Shown: positions 20,615-33,504, numbered from the stretch's first letter. The stretch: 64,000 nucleotides of DNA from Megaustenia siamemsis (GCA_032433765.1 JAVIAB010000139.1:47860421-47924420); one strand, 5' to 3'. Notes: generated by a model not told the origin, from the letters alone. A program made the numbers and translations.

Positions 20615-22824
20615 ATAGATCTCAGGTGCAAACGAAGTTAATTTACAAAAAATTAGCTGATGCCGTCTAAATCATATCACTGTAGTCTAGAAGAGATATT
20701 GTTAGAGAGACAGGTATCAATAACACAAGGAAAATAATATGCAGTTGAAATTTCAAAATTATAGTAGAAAAAGGGAGAGGAGTTGGAGATAGACAATTGC
20801 ACATAATTCATGTCACTGGAGAGGGAGAGTGGCAGTTTAAAAGGCTAACATTAAGAGAGAGAGAGAGAGAAAGAGCGAAAAAGAGAGATGCAATTATATA
20901 TATTAAACATTTAGATATAGATTGAAGAATGAGAGGGAATCAGTTTAAATTTCTAGCAGTAATAGATATAGAGTAAAATGTAGGAGTTACGAGAATTTAT
21001 TTTTCTAGCATCAAAAGTAAACTTTTGAAAATCCTTGAATGACCAGAGAGACAATTTAAAATACTAGCATGAAGATAAAAGCTGTTTAAAATCTTAGTTT
21101 GAAAAGAGATACAGTTATAAAAGTGTACTGTTAAGACAGAAACAGTTAATAAAGCTGATATGAAAATTAAAGCAGCTTAAAATCATGTTATGAAAATAGA
21201 GATAGACAATTACATCTCAAATGAATAAGATAACAACAGGGAAATATTGTCACAATTACGATGCAGAAATGAAAACAATAAAGTTGGCAATAGAAAAACT
21301 GCTGAACAGTAATCTTAGTCCACAGGCTGTAGAGTTTTTGACAGATGCAAGATCAGTGCTCCAAGCACTGCAATCAAGAAAGTTGCTACATCTGCAAACT
21401 TTATTGACTGAACTCTACAAACACCACCAGATTGCCCTGCAGTGGATCCCATCTCACAATGGAATACCAGAAACTAGAGAGTAGATCAGCTTTCAAAAGA
21501 AGGTGCAACAGGCACACAACCAGATGCGCCGGTTACATACCATCATAAGATACAGATAATCAAATCAATCAGAAGATCAAATGCTCCAAATCAGGATGTC
21601 TTTCATAATATGAATAGATGGGAACAAGTTATCATTATACGCATTAGAACAGGACACAATTGACTCCCCAGTCACGTGTATACAAAATTCAAGATCGGCA
21701 CCTCAACTAAATGTACACGTGGACAGGCGCCACAGACAGCGGAACACATATTTCAAGATTGCACTGAATAAAGTAAATAAAAGGGTGAAGTGCCCCCATC
21801 ACGTCAAGTGGCTTATAGGGAATACGGTATTAGTGACCATAAATTTTACAGACCTTCAGCACATGATTTTTGGGTAATGTGGTCCGTATTACGCACGTGC
21901 CGCAACTCAATATAGTAGACTGAGGAAAATCCCACATATCCCATAGATACAACACTACAGAGAAAACTATATGGACCACTGCAAGAATAACAAAAGACTG
22001 TAACATTTATACAGGAAACGACATTGCAGATATAGACAACACTTCAGGCGAACGAAAGATAGATATATAGATCAGGAAGGTTTTCGAAAATAGTAAGAGA
22101 CAAGACTTAGAATATCTTGAGGCCTGTGCTGTATATTTTGAACACATGCTGTAAACACAACTCCATCGCGTGAACAGCTTCTTTGCCTAATACAAGCCAG
22201 CCAACAGCAGTAGTATCTAGATGAATAACACAAATTTTATTTACAATTTCACGTAATTTCAACAATATGTTCACTGCACCGGACTTAATACAGCCACGTT
22301 TTCTTATTTAAGACTCAAGTTGACTTTTCTGTGAGCAAAGGAAGATAACTTATAATTTTTGAAAGAAATTATAAATAATTAATATTTGCAACTACACTTT
22401 AAAAAAGTTACATTTCTTTTAATTTGTTGCTTTAGTAGTTTTAATATTTAATAGAAATTTTTAAAGACCTTGCACATTTTATGTTAAAATTATTTTCTGA
22501 ATAACAATATGCAAATGTTTGAAACTTTTGATAATTTACAATTACAATTTATCGACTTATAAAGAAGTGGTAGTATTAATTTAACTGGAGTTGCTTCCCT
22601 TTTATTAAAGCAAGATAGATTTTAATTTCTTAAGCAGATAAGAATATATTAAGATTTTCATCAACAATTCAACGGCAGAACACTTTTTTGCGTTTAAGTT
22701 TGATATGTTAGAACGAACCATGCCTGTAAATATTATGCAACATTTAAATATATATTCTTCAAAGAATTATTATATTTCTTAGCTGATAATCAACTGTTTA
22801 AAGTTTCTAAACACTTTTATAGGT
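20615..22824. repeat. Macrosatellite unit B1 (short form, 2.2 kb)
   Basis: First unit of the B array, starting directly at the right end of the hAT element. The unit start word CTCAGGTGCAAACG lies at 20621. It contains a (GA)n tract, the LINE RNase H end (21221-22035), an AT-rich tail and the word CAACGGCAGAACACTTTTTTGCG. It carries variants (for example AAATGTACACGTGG and AAATAAAAGGGTGAAGTGCC) shared with B10, not with its neighbour B2. Confidence 0.9.
21221..22035 (+). pseudogene. LINE RNase H and C-terminal end in B1
   Basis: End of an I/Jockey-type non-LTR retrotransposon polyprotein. RNase H removes the RNA strand during reverse transcription. It encodes NYDAEMKTIKLAIEKLL (catalytic Glu), EFLTDARSVLQAL (catalytic Asp) and LQWIPSHNGIP (catalytic His region). 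A one-base deletion (ATACCAGAAACTAG) and a stop then break the expected GNERADQLS. Further on come KFKIGTST and a CxC...EHIFQDC zinc-type motif, here with CTC changed to CTR. SINE family-1 tail sequence cuts the frame at about 21790-21912, after which LQRKLYGPLQE and a TFIQET end resume. Confidence 0.8.
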
Positions 22825-23425
22825 CTCAGGTGCAAACGAAGTTAATTTACAAAAATTAGCTGATGCCGTCTCATCATTTCACTGTAGTCTAGAAGAGATA
22901 TTGTTAGAGAGAGAGAGAGGTATCAATAACACAAGGAAAATAATATGCAGTTGAAATTTCAAAATTCTAGTAGTAATAAGGAGAGGAGTTGGAGATAGAC
23001 AATTGCACATAATTCATGTCACTGGAGATGGAGAGTGGCAGTTTAAAAGTCTAACATTAAGAGAGAGAGAGATAGAAAGAGCGAAAAGAGAGATGCAGTT
23101 ATATATATTAAACATTTAGATATAGATTGAAGAATGAGAGGGAATCAGTTTAAATTTCTAGCAGTAATAGATATAGAGTAAACGTTAGGAGTTACTAGAA
23201 TTTATTTTTCTAGCATCAAAAGTAAACTTTTGAAAATCCTAGAATGACCAAAGAGATAATTTAAAATACTAGCATGAAGATAAATGCTGTTTAAAATCTT
23301 AGTATGAAAAGAGATACAGTTATAAAAGTCTACTGTTAAGAAAGAAACAGTTAATAAAGCTGATATGAAAATGAAAGCAGCTTAAAATCATGTTATGAAA
23401 ATAGAGATAGACAAGTACATCTCAA

Positions 23426-24236
23426 ATGAATAAGATAACAACAGGGAAATATTGTTACAATTACGATGCAGAAATGAAAACAATAAAGTTGGCAATAAAA
23501 AAACTGCTGAACAGTAATCTTAGCCCACAGGCTGTAGAGTTTTTGACAGATGCAAGATCAGTGCTCCAAGCACTGCAATCCAGAAAGTTGCTACATCTGC
23601 AAACTTTATTGACTGAACTCTACAAACACCACCAAATTGCCCTGCAGTGGATCCCATCTCACAATGGAATACCAGAAACTAGAGAGTAGATCAGCTTTCA
23701 AAAGAAGGTGCAACAGGCACACAACCAGATGCGCCGGTTACATACCATCATAAGATACAGATAATCAAATCAATCAGAAGATCAAATGCTCCAAATCAGG
23801 ATGCCTTTCATAATATGAATAGATGGGAACAAGTTATCATTATAAGCATTAGAACAGGACACAATTGACTCCACAGTCAGGTGTCTACAAAATTCAAGAT
23901 CGGCACCTCAACTACATGTACATGTGGACCGGCGCCCCAGACAGAGGAACACATATTTCAAGATTGCACTGAATATAGTAAAAAAAAAGGTGCCCCCGTC
24001 ACGCCAAGTGGCGTATAGGGAGTATGGCATTAGTGACCATACATTTTACAGACCTTCAGCACATGATTTTTGGGGTAATATGGTCCGTATTACACCCGTG
24101 CCGCTACTCAATATAGTAGACTGAGGAAAATCCCACATATCCCATAGATACAACACTACAGAGAAAACTATATGCAACACTGCAAGAATAACAAAAGACG
24201 GTAACATTTATACAGGAAGCGACATTGCAGATATAG
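23426..24236 (+). pseudogene. LINE RNase H and C-terminal end in B2
   Basis: Same structure as in B1: LKLAIKKLL, EFLTDARSVLQAL and WIPSHNGIP, then a one-base deletion and stop, TSTTCTCG followed by EEHIFQDCTEYS, a SINE family-1 fragment (about 23993-24117), and the LINE terminus TLQRKLYATLQE. In this copy Tyr-Gly-Pro of the terminus is altered. Confidence 0.78.
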
Positions 24237-24783
24237 ACAATACTTCAGGCGAACGAAAGATAGATACATAGATCCAGAAGGTTTTCGAAATTAGTAAGAG
24301 ACAAGTCTTAGAATATCTTGAGGCCTGTGCTGGATATTTTGAACACATGCTGTAAACACAACTCCATCGCGTGAACAGCTTCTTTACCTAATACAAGCCA
24401 GCAACAGCAGTAGTATCTAGATGAATAACACATATTTTATTTACAGTTTCACGTAATTTCAACAAAATGTTCACTGCACCGGACTTAATACAGCCACGTT
24501 TTCTTATTTAAGGCTCAAGTTGACTTTTTTGTGAGCAAAAGAAGATAACTTATAATTTTTGAGAGAATTTATAAATAATTAATATTTGCAACTACACGTT
24601 AAGGAAAGATACATTTCTTTTAATTTGGTACTTTAGGAGTTTAAATTTTTTATGGAAATTTGCAAAGACCTTGCACATTTTATGTTAAAATTATTTTCTG
24701 AAAAACAATATGCAAATGTTTGAAACTTTTGATAATTTACAATTACAATTTATCGACTAATAAAGAAGTGGCAGTATTAATTT

Positions 24784-27621
24784 TTGCACAGGTCGCGAGC
24801 GAGATGGACAGATACGATCTAGATATTTTAGGATTAAGCGAAATGCGCTGGCCTGGAACAGGTAGGAGATCTATTGATAATAAAATAGTAGTTTTTTCTG
24901 GAAGGGAAGATGGAAAACACCGTGAAGGAGTAGGCATAATGATGACAGACAAAGCTGCAAGAAGTTTATTAGAATGGGAACCGGTAAATAGCCGTCTGAT
25001 ACGAACACGATACAAAACAAAACATGGAAGACTTTCAATTATTCAATGTTATGCGCCTACTAACGAAGCTGATGATGAAGTTAAGGATGATTTTTATAAC
25101 CAACTGCAACAACTTATAAACAAAATACCAAAACACGATCTTTTAATTGTAATGGGAGACTTCAACGCCAAAGTAGGACAAGATAACGCAGGAGTGGAAC
25201 ATGTGATGGGGAGAGAAGGCTGTAATACAACAAGTCAGAATGGAGAAAGATTAATAGAATTATGTTTAATAGAAAATTTAGTTATAGGTGGGACATTATT
25301 TCCACATAAAAATATCCACAAAACAACATGGATATCTCCTGATGATAGAACATCAAATCAAATTGACCACCTATGTATTAAACAACAATTCAGATCATCA
25401 TTAATAGATGTAAGAGCATACAGAGGTGCTGATGTTAATAGTGACCACAACCTGTGCATTGGGAAAATAAGATTAAAATTTAGAAACCAACAGAAGAGGT
25501 CAATTACACATAAAATTGATAGTCATAAACTGAAAGATGAAGCAATAAAGGAAAAGTTTAACATAGAGCTAAGTAATTGTTATTCAGCACTTGGTGAAAT
25601 AGACTTAGATATCAATGAAATGTGGGACTCACAGAGCAAAATACTAATGACAGCAGCAGAAGCAAGTGCTGGACTGAAGAAAATGGAAAAACGAGCTTGG
25701 ATCTCAGACACCACATGGAAATACATCAAAGAAAGAAGAGAAGCGAAGAGAGCCATGACTAATGTAAAGACAGATCTTGGAAAGGTTCTGGCAAAAGCAA
25801 CATACAAAGAATTAGACAACAAAGTGAAAAGTTCGGCAAGAAGAGATACAAGAGCTTATATAGACAACTTGGCAGAGAAAGCAGAGACAGCTGCAATTAC
25901 AGGAGACAGCAGAACTCTTTATACTGTACAAAAGATGCTGACAAACACCTATACATCCAGTGGAACACCAATTCTAGACAAATCTGGATTAATGCTAACA
26001 ACAAGCGCAGACATAAAAGCCCGTTGGGCGGAACACTTCAAAGAAATTCTTAACCGTCCACTACCTCACAGTTTAATAGATTTTGAAGCTGAAACACCAG
26101 CAGCAGAATTAGATGTAAATTTAGATGACTTCACCTTGAGTGAAATAGAAACCACCTTAAAGCTAATGACCAATAACAAGGCTGCTGGAGAGGATAAGTT
26201 AACAGCTGAGATCCTCAAGGCAATTGATAGCCATAATTTAATACATCTCCAAAAAATGTTCAACATCATTTGGAAAACAGAGAAGACGCCTCATAAATGG
26301 AAAAAAGGAATCATTGTTAAGATCCCAAAAAGGGCAATCTTAGAGATTGTAACAATTGGAGAGGCGTGACACTTTTGTCAGTTGCCTCAAAATTATTCTG
26401 TAAAATCATCCTAAATAGAATAAAGGATTCAATAGATACAGTAATGCGTGAAGAACAGGCTGGGTTTAGAAAAGGGAGAAGCTGTCTTGACCACATTTTC
26501 ACTCTACGACTTATATTGGAGGAACACATTGAAAAGCAAAAACCTTTTGTACTTAACTTCATCGACTTCAAAAAAGCATTTGATAGTATTCATAGAGATT
26601 CTTTGTGGAAATTCTGAAGCAATATGGCTTACCATCAAAAATCATAAATATTATCAAAGACATGTATGATGGTTACACATGTGCAGTTCGAACAGAGGAA
26701 GGACTGAGCGAATGTTTCCCAATAGAAACTGGGGTTAAACAAGGATGTATTTTATCGCCCTTGTTATTTGGAATTGTTATGGACTTCATAATGAAGAAAT
26801 GCTGCACTGGTAATAAAGGCATCGAATGGATACAAGGAGACCATTTGGAGGACCTGGACTTTGCTGATGACATAGTTCTCATCAGCAATCAGATAAAAAC
26901 GATGCAGGAAAACACAAATGAACTATCATCAATAGCCAGCAAAATTGGGCTTGAGGTCAATCATGAAAAGACTAAAGTCATGAAAAGTTTAATTCCAACA
27001 AGTGACAAAATATACATGGAAAACAAACCAGTAGAAGAGATCGATCACTTCATCTATCTTGGAAGTCACATTGATCGAGAAGGGGATACGAGCAAAGAAA
27101 TTAGAATCAGACTGGCTAAAGCAGCAATGTCTTTCAGAAGCCTTGAAAAGTTGTGGAAATCAAAACTCATTAGCACAAACACAAAACTTAGGCTATTCAA
27201 ATCAAATGTACTATCAACCCTTACGTATGCGTGTGAAAGCTGGAAAACAACAAGAGATATAGAAACAAAGTTGAACGCATTCGAAAATAAATGTCTAAGG
27301 AAAATACTTGGTATAGAATGGAACGAATTCAAAACAAACGAGGAAATTAGAGAAATCGCCAATCAACCACTAATATCTTCAGTAATAAAGAAAAGACGAT
27401 GGTCATACGTTGGACATGTGATGAGAAGAGATAATAATCGAATAGCAAAGCAAGCCCTCATATGGGAAACAACAGGTAAAAGAAAAAGAGGAAGACCCAG
27501 GGAGACACTGAGAAGAACATTGATGAGAGAGGCAAGAGCAGCAGGAATCGGCTCCCTCAATGAGATAGAACTGCTTGCACAGAACAGAGACAGATGGCGA
27601 GATTTGATAAAATATATTTAA
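24784..27621 (+). pseudogene. Endonuclease-reverse transcriptase of the RTE-like LINE, two frameshifts
   Basis: Order of domains: apurinic-type endonuclease with ILGLSEMRWPGTGRR, QCYAPTNEADDE, VMGDFNAKVGQD and NSDHNLCIG (catalytic Glu, Asp-Asn and Asp-His blocks); a linker; RT with EEQAGFRKGRSCLDHIF, NFIDFKKAFDSIHRDSLW, ETGVKQGCILSPLLFG and DFADDIVLIS (active-site FADD); then FIYLGSHIDREG, TYACESWK and the basic C-terminal RGRPRETLRRTLM. The ATG used by the first open frame (24720) is in flanking unit DNA, not in the element. One base is missing in an A-run near 26330 and another in GGAAATTC near 26610. Each breaks the frame, so no full protein can be made. Confidence 0.9.
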
Positions 27622-27720
27622 AAGAAAACTGCTAGAACAAAAATTCATATAGGAGAAGGTGTATCTTGGTCTACGCCCTATGGGCCGGTTACGGCTCGAA
27701 AGGTCAATAGATAGATAGAT
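24784..27720 (+). mobile_element. RTE/CFDP2-like LINE, longest copy in the window
   Basis: 2937 bp inserted in unit B2, with an 11-bp target duplication AGTATTAATTT (24773-24783 and 27721-27731) and a GATAGATAGATAG tail. The undisturbed site is seen in B3. It starts inside the endonuclease coding sequence, so it is 5' truncated by a short length. RTE-type elements copy their RNA directly into a nicked chromosomal target. Confidence 0.92.
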
Positions 27721-27973
27721 AGTATTAATTTAACTGGAGTTGCTTCCCTTTTATTAAAGCAAGATAGATTTTAATTTCTTAAGCAGATAAGAATATATTA
27801 AGATTTTCATCAACAATTCAACGGCAGAACACTTTTTTGCGTTTAAGTTTGATATGTTAGAACGAACCATGCCTGTAAATATTTTGCAACATTTAAATAT
27901 ATATTCTTCAAAAAATTATTATATTTCTTAGCTGATAATCAACTGTTTAAAGTTTCTAAACACTTTTATAGGT

Positions 27974-30174
27974 CTCAGGTGCAAACGAAGTTAATTTACA
28001 AAAATTAGCTGATGCCGTCTCATCATTTCACTGTAGTCTAGAAGAGATATTGTTAGAGAGAGAGAGAGGTATCAATAACACAAGGAAAATAATATGCAGT
28101 TGAAATTTCAAAATTCTAGTAGTAAAAAGGAGAGGAGTTGGAGATAGACAATTGCACATAATTCATGTCACTGGAGATGGAGAGTGGCAGTTTAAAAGTC
28201 TAACATTAAGAGAGAGAGAGAGATAGAAAGAGCGAAAAGAGAGATGCAGTTATATATATTAAACATTTAGATATAGATTGAAGAATGAGAGGGAATCAGT
28301 TTAAATTTCTAGCAGTAATAGATATAGAGTAAACGTTAGGAGTTACTAGAATTTATTTTTCTAGCATCAAAAGTAAACTTTTGAAAATCCTAGAATGACC
28401 AAAGAGATAATTTAAAATACTAGCATGAAGATAAATGCTGTTTAAAATCTTAGTATGAAAAGAGATACAGTTATAAAAGTCTACTGTTAAGAAAGAAACA
28501 GTTAATAAAGCTGATATGAAAATGAAAGCAGCTTAAAATCATGTTATGAAAATAGAGATAGACAAGTACATCTCAAATGAATAAGATAACAACAGGGAAA
28601 TATTGTTACAATTACGATGCAGAAATGAAAACAATAAAGTTGGCAATAAAAAAAACTGCTGAACAGTAATCTTAGCCCACAGGCTGTAGAGTTTTTGACA
28701 GATGCAAGATCAATGCTCCAAGCACTGCAATCCAGAAAGTTGCTACATCTGCAAACTTTATTGACTGAACTCTACAAACACCACCAGATTGCCCTGCAGT
28801 GGATCCCATCTCACAATGGAATACCAGAAACTAGAGAGTAGATCAGCTTTCAAAAGAAGGTGCAACAGGCACACAACCAGATGCGCCGGTTACATACCAT
28901 CATAAGATACAGATAATCAAATCAATCAGAAGATCAAATGCTCCAAATCAGGATGCCTTTCATAATATGAATAGATGGGAACAAGTTATCATTATAAGCA
29001 TTAGAACAGGACACAATTGACTCCACAGTCAGGTGTCTACAAAATTCAAGATCGGCACCTCAACTACATGTACATGTGGACCGGCGCCCCAGACAGAGGA
29101 ACACATATTTCAAGATTGCACTGAATATAGTAAAAAAAAAGGTGCCCCCGTCACGCCAAGTGGCGTATAGGGAGTATGGCATTAGTGACCATACATTTTA
29201 CAGACCTTCAGCACATGATTTTTGGGTAATATGGTCCGTATTACACCCGTGCCGCTACTCAATATAGTAGACTGAGGAAAATCCCACATATCCCATAGAT
29301 ACAACACTACAGAGAAAACTATATGCAACACTGCAAGAATAACAAAAGACGGTAACATTTATACAGGAAGCGACATTGCAGATATAGACAATACTTCAGG
29401 CGAACGAAAGATAGATACATAGATCCAGAAGGTTTTCGAAATTAGTAAGAGACAAGTCTTAGAATATCTTGAGGCCTGTGCTGGATATTTTGAACACATG
29501 CTGTAAACACAACTCCATCGCGTGAACAGCTTCTTTACCTAATACAAGCCAGCAACAGCAGTAGTATCTAGATGAATAACACATATTTTATTTACAGTTT
29601 CACGTAATTTCAACAAATGTTCACTGCACCGGACTTAATACAGCCACGTTTTCTTATTTAAGGCTCAAGTTGACTTTTTTGTGAGCAAAAGAAGATAACT
29701 TATAATTTTTGAGAGAATTTATAAATAATTAATATTTGCAACTACACGTTAAGGAAAGATACATTTCTTTTAATTTGGTACTTTAGGAGTTTAAATTTTT
29801 TATGGAAATTTGCAAAGACCTTGCACATTTTATGTTAAAATTATTTTCTGAAAAACAATATGCAAATGTTTGAAACTTTTGATAATTTACAATTACAATT
29901 TATCGACTAATAAAGAAGTGGCAGTATTAATTTAACTGGAGTTGCTTCCCTTTTATTATAGCAAGATAGATTTTAATTTCTTAAGCAGATAAGAATATAT
30001 TAAGATTTTCATCAACAATTCAACGGCAGAACACTTTTTTGCGTTTAAGTTTGATATGTTAGAGCGAACCATGCCTGTAAATATTATGCAACATTTAAAT
30101 ATATATTCTTCAAAGAATTATTATATTTCTTAGCTGATAATCAACTGTTTAAAGTTTCTCAACATTTTTATAGA
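27974..30174. repeat. Macrosatellite unit B3 (short form)
   Basis: 2201 bp, almost the same as B2 including rare variants such as GGCATTAGTGACC. It provides the empty site for the RTE insertion in B2 (GGCAGTATTAATTTAACTGG near 29920). Confidence 0.92.
28577..29387 (+). pseudogene. LINE RNase H and C-terminal end in B3
   Basis: Near-identical to B2, with an extra A in the run GGCAATAAAAAAAACTGC that breaks the RNase H frame early, in addition to the shared IPETRE stop. The C-terminal zinc-type motif and terminus are as in B2. Confidence 0.78.
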
Positions 30175-30390
30175 ACTCAGGTGCAAAGGAAGTTAATTTA
30201 CAAAAATTAGCTGATGCCGTCTCATCATTTCACTGTAGCGTGTAGAAGAGATATTGTTAGAGAGAGAGAAGGTATCAATAACACAAGGAAAATAATATGC
30301 AGTTGAAATTTCAAAATTCTAGTAGAAAAAGGGAGATGAGTTGGAGATAGACAATTGCACATAATTCATGTCACTGAGAGAGGGAGAGAG
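30175..30390. repeat. Macrosatellite unit B4, first 0.2 kb only
   Basis: Matches the start of the other units through CACATAATTCATGTCACTG, then changes abruptly to 226-230-bp satellite sequence. This is the right edge of the first B block. Confidence 0.8.
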
Positions 30391-30447
30391 AATATAAGGA
30401 AAATGCATTTCCTTTATTTGATTATAATTTCTGGAATGTTCCCATAT
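30391..30447. repeat. 226-230-bp satellite, partial unit left of the LINE
   Basis: AAGGAAAATGCATTTCCTTT onward matches the satellite units at 35460-37330. It is split from its right half (31484 onward) by the minus-strand LINE. Confidence 0.7.
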
Positions 30448-31477
30448 CATCATCATCAAGTACCGGGCCTACTGGCGTAGGTGATCGTGTCTCTCCACAA
30501 CTTTCGATCTCGACAGTTCTTTACCATTTTTGTTGTTGACCTTCTGCCTAGCCATTCTCTTAAGCTGTTTGGTATCTTTTCTCTTTGTTTCCCTCTATCA
30601 CTTCGTCCTCAATTTTTCCAGTTGTTACAATATATTCCAGTTGTTCTCTTCTCATTATATGGCCAAAAAATGATGATTGTTTCTGTCTAATATTGGAAAT
30701 TGGAATAGCTCGCTTTTTGCTTTGGCCTCTTTCAGAACATTTTCATTTCTCATCTTAGCTGTCCATGGTATTCTCAACATTCTTCTGTAAAACCACATTT
30801 CTACAGCCTCCAGTGATTTTCTTGTTTGTTGTTCTATTGTCCACGATTCACATCCGTATGTTAAGACTGGCACTACATATTATTTGAGAACTTTTTTTCT
30901 TGTTTCTATTGTCAAAAATGGATTGCATAATATCTTCCTCATTTTCTGGAAAGCTGCTTTTGCATGAGCCATTCTGCATCTCACCTCTTTTGTAAATCTT
31001 CCGTCTGAGGTTAATAAAGTTCCCAAATATTTAAATTCATTTACCTGTTTTAATATTGTTCCACTTGTCTTTATTTCGCACTGATGTGATTCCTTTTTCT
31101 TTGTTGTTACCATTACTTCTGTCATTTTGCTATTAAGGCTGAGTCCTTTATTTTTGCTTTCTTTTACTATAATGTCCAACATTTCTTGTAACTCATTGTC
31201 ACTTTTAGCGATTACGACTGTATCATCAGCATGCCTTAGATTATGTATATTATGACCTTCACTTGTTTATTCCAGGCATGCCCCTTATGGATCTTAAAAT
31301 AATCTCAATATAAATATTAAACAGATCTGGTGACAACACACAACCTTGTCTAACACCCTTTTTTATTTGTTGAAATATTCCCAATTGGTTTCCTGTTCTT
31401 GTGGCCGCTGTTTGTTGCCAGTACATGTTCTTTATTATTCTTAGATCTTTGCTGTCTATGTTTATGCTTTCAAAATT
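30448..31477 (-). mobile_element. 5'-truncated LINE, second RTE/CFDP2-like family
   Basis: 1030 bp, minus strand, with target duplication CCATAT (30442-30447 and 31478-31483) and a GATGATGATGATG tail. It encodes IKKGVRQGCVLSPDLFN, LRHADDTVVIA, NEFKYLGTLLTSDGRFT, VLTYGCESWTIEQQTRKS and YRRMLRIPWTAKMRNE. The active-site block reads HADD, not YADD. The frame is broken between segments (around 31255, 30880 and 30655), so it is dead. It is a different family from the GATA-tailed LINEs. Confidence 0.85.
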
Positions 31478-31912
31478 CCATATAGGCAACTTTAAAATAA
31501 TACAAACCATTTATGAAACTTTATATTTACAAATTAATATGTAAAATTAAGACGGTTGATAGAAATTACGTTACAGAATTTTCCTCCCTAGAAGTTAAGT
31601 TAGATAACTTGAAGTGCTTGAAAGAGATTTTTGAAATAATTTAATATTTGACCACAAATGTAAGGAAAAGGCAATTCTTTTTTTTTTTCCTATTTGCTAT
31701 AATTATGCGATAAATAACCCTTTAAAATAATGCTTAGCATTAATACAATTATATATTTAAAAATAATATGCAAATTGGACCGTTGATAGAAAATACGTTG
31801 TGAAATATTACATAACGTTAGTGGATAACCTGCCATGATTTCTATGTAAAATAAAAAAGCAGATAATTTAAAATTGCTCAAGCTTATATATACTTTGTAT
31901 TTTAACACTCAA
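31478..31912. repeat. Satellite remnant and 5' flank of the ORF1 retroposon
   Basis: Continues the interrupted satellite (TTTATGAAACTTTATATTTAC, GACGGTTGATAGAAATTACG) for about 1.5 units. Then comes a sequence (AATAATGCTTAGCATTA to AAGCTTATATATACTTTG) also found at 37170-37402 immediately before another copy of the same ATG. Confidence 0.6.
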
Positions 31913-33504
31913 ATGTCCGGACGAGAAAAAGGAGGAAAAGTCAAATTTTAAAGATGTCCTGAGAGCCAAGTGAACTGAAACAATGAATTAAAACACGATG
32001 CTCCTCAAAACAGAGAAATCGAATAGATGGATTAGAGATCATATATAACTTCAGACAAGAACAAATACATTCTCACAGAAAACAAGCCATGATAAAGAAG
32101 GCGCCAAAGGAAGTAAAGAAAGCGAGCCAAACTACTCAAGCTGTCCAGAACAATTCAGAAGCAGAATGAGAACAAAGCAGGTCCAGATGCCTCCAAAGCC
32201 GCCAGCTAAGTGGGAACTCTCAGAAGTAAGAATGAGAACAGAGCAGGTCCATATGCCTCCCATGCCGCCAGCTAAGTGGGAACTCTCAGAAGCAAGAATG
32301 AGAACAGAGCAGGTCCAGATGCCTCTCAAGCCGCCAGCTTAGTGGGAACTCTCAGAAGCTAGAATGAGAACAGAGAAGGTCCAGATGCCTCCCATGCCGC
32401 CAGCTAAGTGGGAACTCTCAGAAACAAGAATGAGAACAGAGCAGGTCCAGATGCCTCTCAAGCCACCAGCTAAGTGGGAACTCTCAGAAACAAGAATGAG
32501 AACAGAGCAGGTCCAGGTGCCTCCCATGCCGCCAGCTAAGCCGGAACTCTCAGAAACAAGAATGAGAACAGAGCAGGTCCAGATGCCTCCCATGCCGCCA
32601 GCTAAGCCGGAACTCTCAGAAGCAAGAATGAGAACAGAGCAGGTCCAGATGCCTCTCAAGCCACCAGCTAAGTGGGAACTCTCAGAAGCAAATGAGAACA
32701 GAGCAGGTCCAGATGCCTCCCATGCCGCCAGCTAAGCCGGAACTCTCAGAAGCAAGAATGAGAACAGAGCAGATCCAGATGCCTCCCAAGCCGCCAGCTA
32801 AGCTGGAACTCCAAACCTACGAGATCGACTTAGAAAGCAAGCACGAGAAAGGCACATTGATGGCCACTATCGACGGCCCAGACGTCTAAAATATTACCTC
32901 TTCCATGATGACGAGCATACTCATAGGCCCCGCCGGAGTTATGCTCAACGGAATAAACACCATGTACCGTTTTAGCGACACAAGGAAGTGGTTCTTCACA
33001 CTACAAGCCAGTTTCGGATGTCCAGATACCACATCACATAAAACTAAGAATTAAAGGAGAGATTACCGAAACGATTAAGATCTTCGTTACCCTTCCAGGC
33101 AGGAGAACACGATGTTCTAACTGTGTACTCGACACACACTGGGAAAACCGGTGCCCCAAGAGACCAGGCCTGAGATTGCAGACGACAGTCGATAAACCAA
33201 TCATTACTAAACCGGTCCAGACCATCGATCCAAATACAACTACTGCAGCACCAGCAGTCCACAGCCCACAAACTACAAAGAAGAAACGTAACTCTAAACA
33301 AAAGTAAACAGAACAAACAACAAGGAGCACACGCAGCAGCAGACTTCCAGAACAAAAGCCCAGACGCCCACAGAAACAGATTCAGAAGAACTTACACAAG
33401 ACTACTATACGGAGTGGAACGACTGGGCTGTGGAGGTAGACGAACATGACCATCCAGCCCACTTCAGCGACTCCGACTGCCAGTACGACCTAGATTATCA
33501 TTGA
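31913..33504 (+). pseudogene. ORF1-type retrotransposon protein with repeat domain and CCHC knuckle
   Basis: From ATGTCCGGACGAG at 31913 the frame is broken early by stops and indels. From about 32160 it encodes ten tandem 22-residue repeats (core RMRTEQVQMPPMPPAKWEL). Then come TYEIDLESKHEKGTLMATID and, after frame changes, KIFVTLPGRRTRCSNC with a CX2CX4HX4C zinc knuckle (33113-33154). A basic tail and, in another frame, an acidic end (TETDSEELTQDYYTEWNDW, FSDSDCQYDLDYH) follow, stopping at 33502-33504. Zinc-knuckle ORF1 proteins bind the element's RNA. No RT follows: AATAAA-rich 3' sequence comes directly after, so this is an ORF1-only retroposon or a deleted LINE. Confidence 0.6.
32160..32815 (+). 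repeat. 66-bp tandem repeat inside ORF1, ten units
   Basis: ATGAGAACA recurs at 32166, 32232, 32298, 32364, 32430, 32496, 32562, 32628, 32692 and 32758. Spacing is 66 bp except for one 64-bp unit, which shifts the frame. Units encode a Met-Pro-rich 22-residue motif with alternating MPPMPPAK and MPLKPPAK types. The minus-strand frames across it are shadows. Confidence 0.9.

Larger units (their letters stand above)
22825..27973. repeat. Macrosatellite unit B2 (short form, interrupted by an RTE LINE)
   Basis: 2201 bp of unit sequence once the RTE insertion and its 11-bp target duplication (24784-27731) are removed. Nearly identical to B3. Confidence 0.9.

Noticed and set aside
32132..32659. Minus-strand frames rich in GGIWTCSVLIL repeats
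   Set aside because: Antisense of the 66-bp repeat in ORF1. The plus frame continues into a conserved-looking segment and the zinc knuckle.
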